This document shows, in pieces, positions 63,251 to 64,000 of a stretch of DNA of 64,000 nt (its first letter is position 1; every line of letters starts with the position of its first letter). A model generated the notes under the pieces. The model saw nothing but the letters and a program-made list of their open reading frames with translations, was not told the origin of the DNA and searched no databases. The position numbers and the translations under genes were made by a program. The DNA is from Leucobacter insecticola. Lineage in GTDB: Bacteria > Actinomycetota > Actinomycetes > Actinomycetales > Microbacteriaceae. Location: positions 2,170,001 through 2,234,000 of the forward strand of contig NZ_CP049934.1 of NCBI RefSeq assembly GCF_011382965.1. The letters run 5' to 3'.

Positions 63251-64000
63251 TCACCAAGCAGAAAGCTTGTCCGGGTTCATCGCAAACCAGATATTGCTGA
63301 TCCTCCCCGACTCCACGCCGAACGAAATCACGCCGGTCACCCGCTTTCTGCCTCGCAGCCCCGTCCGCACGAGCGCAAACCCCGGCAACCCGTTCACCTC
63401 GACACGTTCAATCGCGGTGCCGGGCAGTGGACGCCGCAGGATCCCGAGCAGGAAGCGCGCCACCTGTTCGGCCCCGACAGTCGGGCGTTTGGCGATCCCT
63501 ATCCTGCCATTGCCGTCACTCACCGAGACCACCCGCGGGTCGAGCACCGCGATTAATCCGGCGAAGTCACCCTGCTCACACGCCTGCTGAAACGCATCGA
63601 CCAGCCTGGCATGCTCGGCAGGGTCGCTGGGCCTGGATCGCGCATCGCGCAAATGCCGGCGTGCCGAAGCCGCAGCCTGCCGCGTCGCCTCGGGCGTGCG
63701 CCCCACAATCTCAGCAATCTCCGCATAGCGCAGCCCAAACACCTCGTGCAACACATACGAGACCCGTTCCGCGGGCGTCAACGATTCCAACACCACCAAC
63801 AGCGCCATGCTCACCTGGTTATCGAGAGTGACCCGGTCGAGAGGATCGGGATCCGGCACCACATGCGCCGGAATCGGCTCCGGCAGCCACGGCCCAACAT
63901 AGCGCTCGCGTCGCTTCGGCGCAGAGTCCAGCAGGTTGATGCACAGCCGCGATGCCGCGGTCGTCAGCCAGGCAGCGGGCCGCTCGATACGCTCACGTTC
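63251..64000 (-). CDS. ECF41-type sigma factor with SnoaL-like C-terminal domain (5' end cut)
   Basis: The frame is open to the window end and reads LTTAASRLCINLLDSAPKRR, the end of the sigma-2 region. Sigma-4 follows with LTPAERVSYVLHEVFGLRYA and EIVGRTPEATRQAAASARRH. The C-terminal ~120 residues are a SnoaL_2-like fold ending IWFAMNPDKLSAW, with the NPDKL motif that marks ECF41 sigma factors. SVSDGNGRIG corresponds to the DGGGK region. The C-terminal domain regulates the sigma factor in place of a classic anti-sigma. The start lies beyond 64000. Confidence 0.93.
   Translation of the reverse strand, partial: ERERIERPAAWLTTAASRLCINLLDSAPKRRERYVGPWLPEPIPAHVVPDPDPLDRVTLDNQVSMALLVVLESLTPAERVSYVLHEVFGLRYAEIAEIVGRTPEATRQAAASARRHLRDARSRPSDPAEHARLVDAFQQACEQGDFAGLIAVLDPRVVSVSDGNGRIGIAKRPTVGAEQVARFLLGILRRPLPGTAIERVEVNGLPGFALVRTGLRGRKRVTGVISFGVESGRISNIWFAMNPDKLSAW

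Overview
The window looks like a chromosomal segment of a high-GC actinobacterium, most likely Microbacteriaceae (Leucobacter-like). The evidence is the GC-rich coding sequence, frequent GTG/TTG starts, a gluABCD-type glutamate importer, the coaD-DUF177-rpmF-rnc-mutM and leuCD-murA-plsC-gpsA-ddl gene orders, DUF222-HNH and ECF41-type genes, and a yybP-ykoY-like leader before terC. The genus is inferred from gene content only.

Layout. 1-8.4 kb: the 3' part of ftsY, a TSUP transporter, gluABCD, and a TAXI-type binding lipoprotein with its own histidine kinase and response regulator. 8.4-12.8 kb: smc and a small membrane protein. 12.8-23.3 kb: an accessory stretch lying between smc and mutM. It holds nitronate monooxygenase, a RibD-like reductase, three vapBC/phd-vapC modules, a decayed ParD-like/zeta-like module, two acetyltransferases (one fused to DivIVA repeats), an orphan AAA ATPase, isocitrate lyase and an SRPBCC protein. 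23.3-26.3 kb: mutM, rnc, rpmF, DUF177 and coaD. 26.3-30.3 kb: an ABC-2 exporter with a NarL-type two-component system. 30.4-35.9 kb: recG, a CPBP protease, a GntR/DUF1648 pair and rsmD. 35.9-40.5 kb: gabTD with a divergent PucR-type regulator. 40.4-49.9 kb: thiL, a DUF3515 lipoprotein, a DUF559 gene bracketed by 82-bp palindromic repeats, then the translationally coupled operon leuC-leuD-murA-plsC-gpsA-ddl (minus strand). 50-57.9 kb: terC with a probable Mn2+ riboswitch, yqhA, a DUF222-HNH nuclease, and a second NarL-type system divergent from an FtsX-type ABC transporter. 58.1-63.2 kb: tRNA-Leu(UAG) followed by a decayed type I restriction-modification locus (hsdM with an internal deletion, a 40-codon ORF, rhuM-fic, a short possible hsdR stub) carrying tetR, a HEAT-repeat protein and a VOC protein. 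The window ends inside an ECF41-type sigma factor gene.

The core genes serve cell-wall precursor synthesis (murA, ddl), phospholipid synthesis (gpsA, plsC), chromosome maintenance and protein targeting (smc, ftsY), DNA repair (recG, mutM), RNA and ribosome maturation (rnc, rsmD, rpmF) and CoA synthesis (coaD). The accessory parts are toxin-antitoxin modules, a remnant restriction system, and signalling/export cassettes.

A caution: at least eleven genes, including the normally indispensable smc and rpmF, are broken by an apparent single-base deletion, nearly always in a run of G or C. Two more carry an in-frame TAG. The homopolymer pattern points to consensus errors in the assembly rather than genuine mass gene decay, so I annotate those genes across the break. 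All domain calls come from reading the sequence without database searches.
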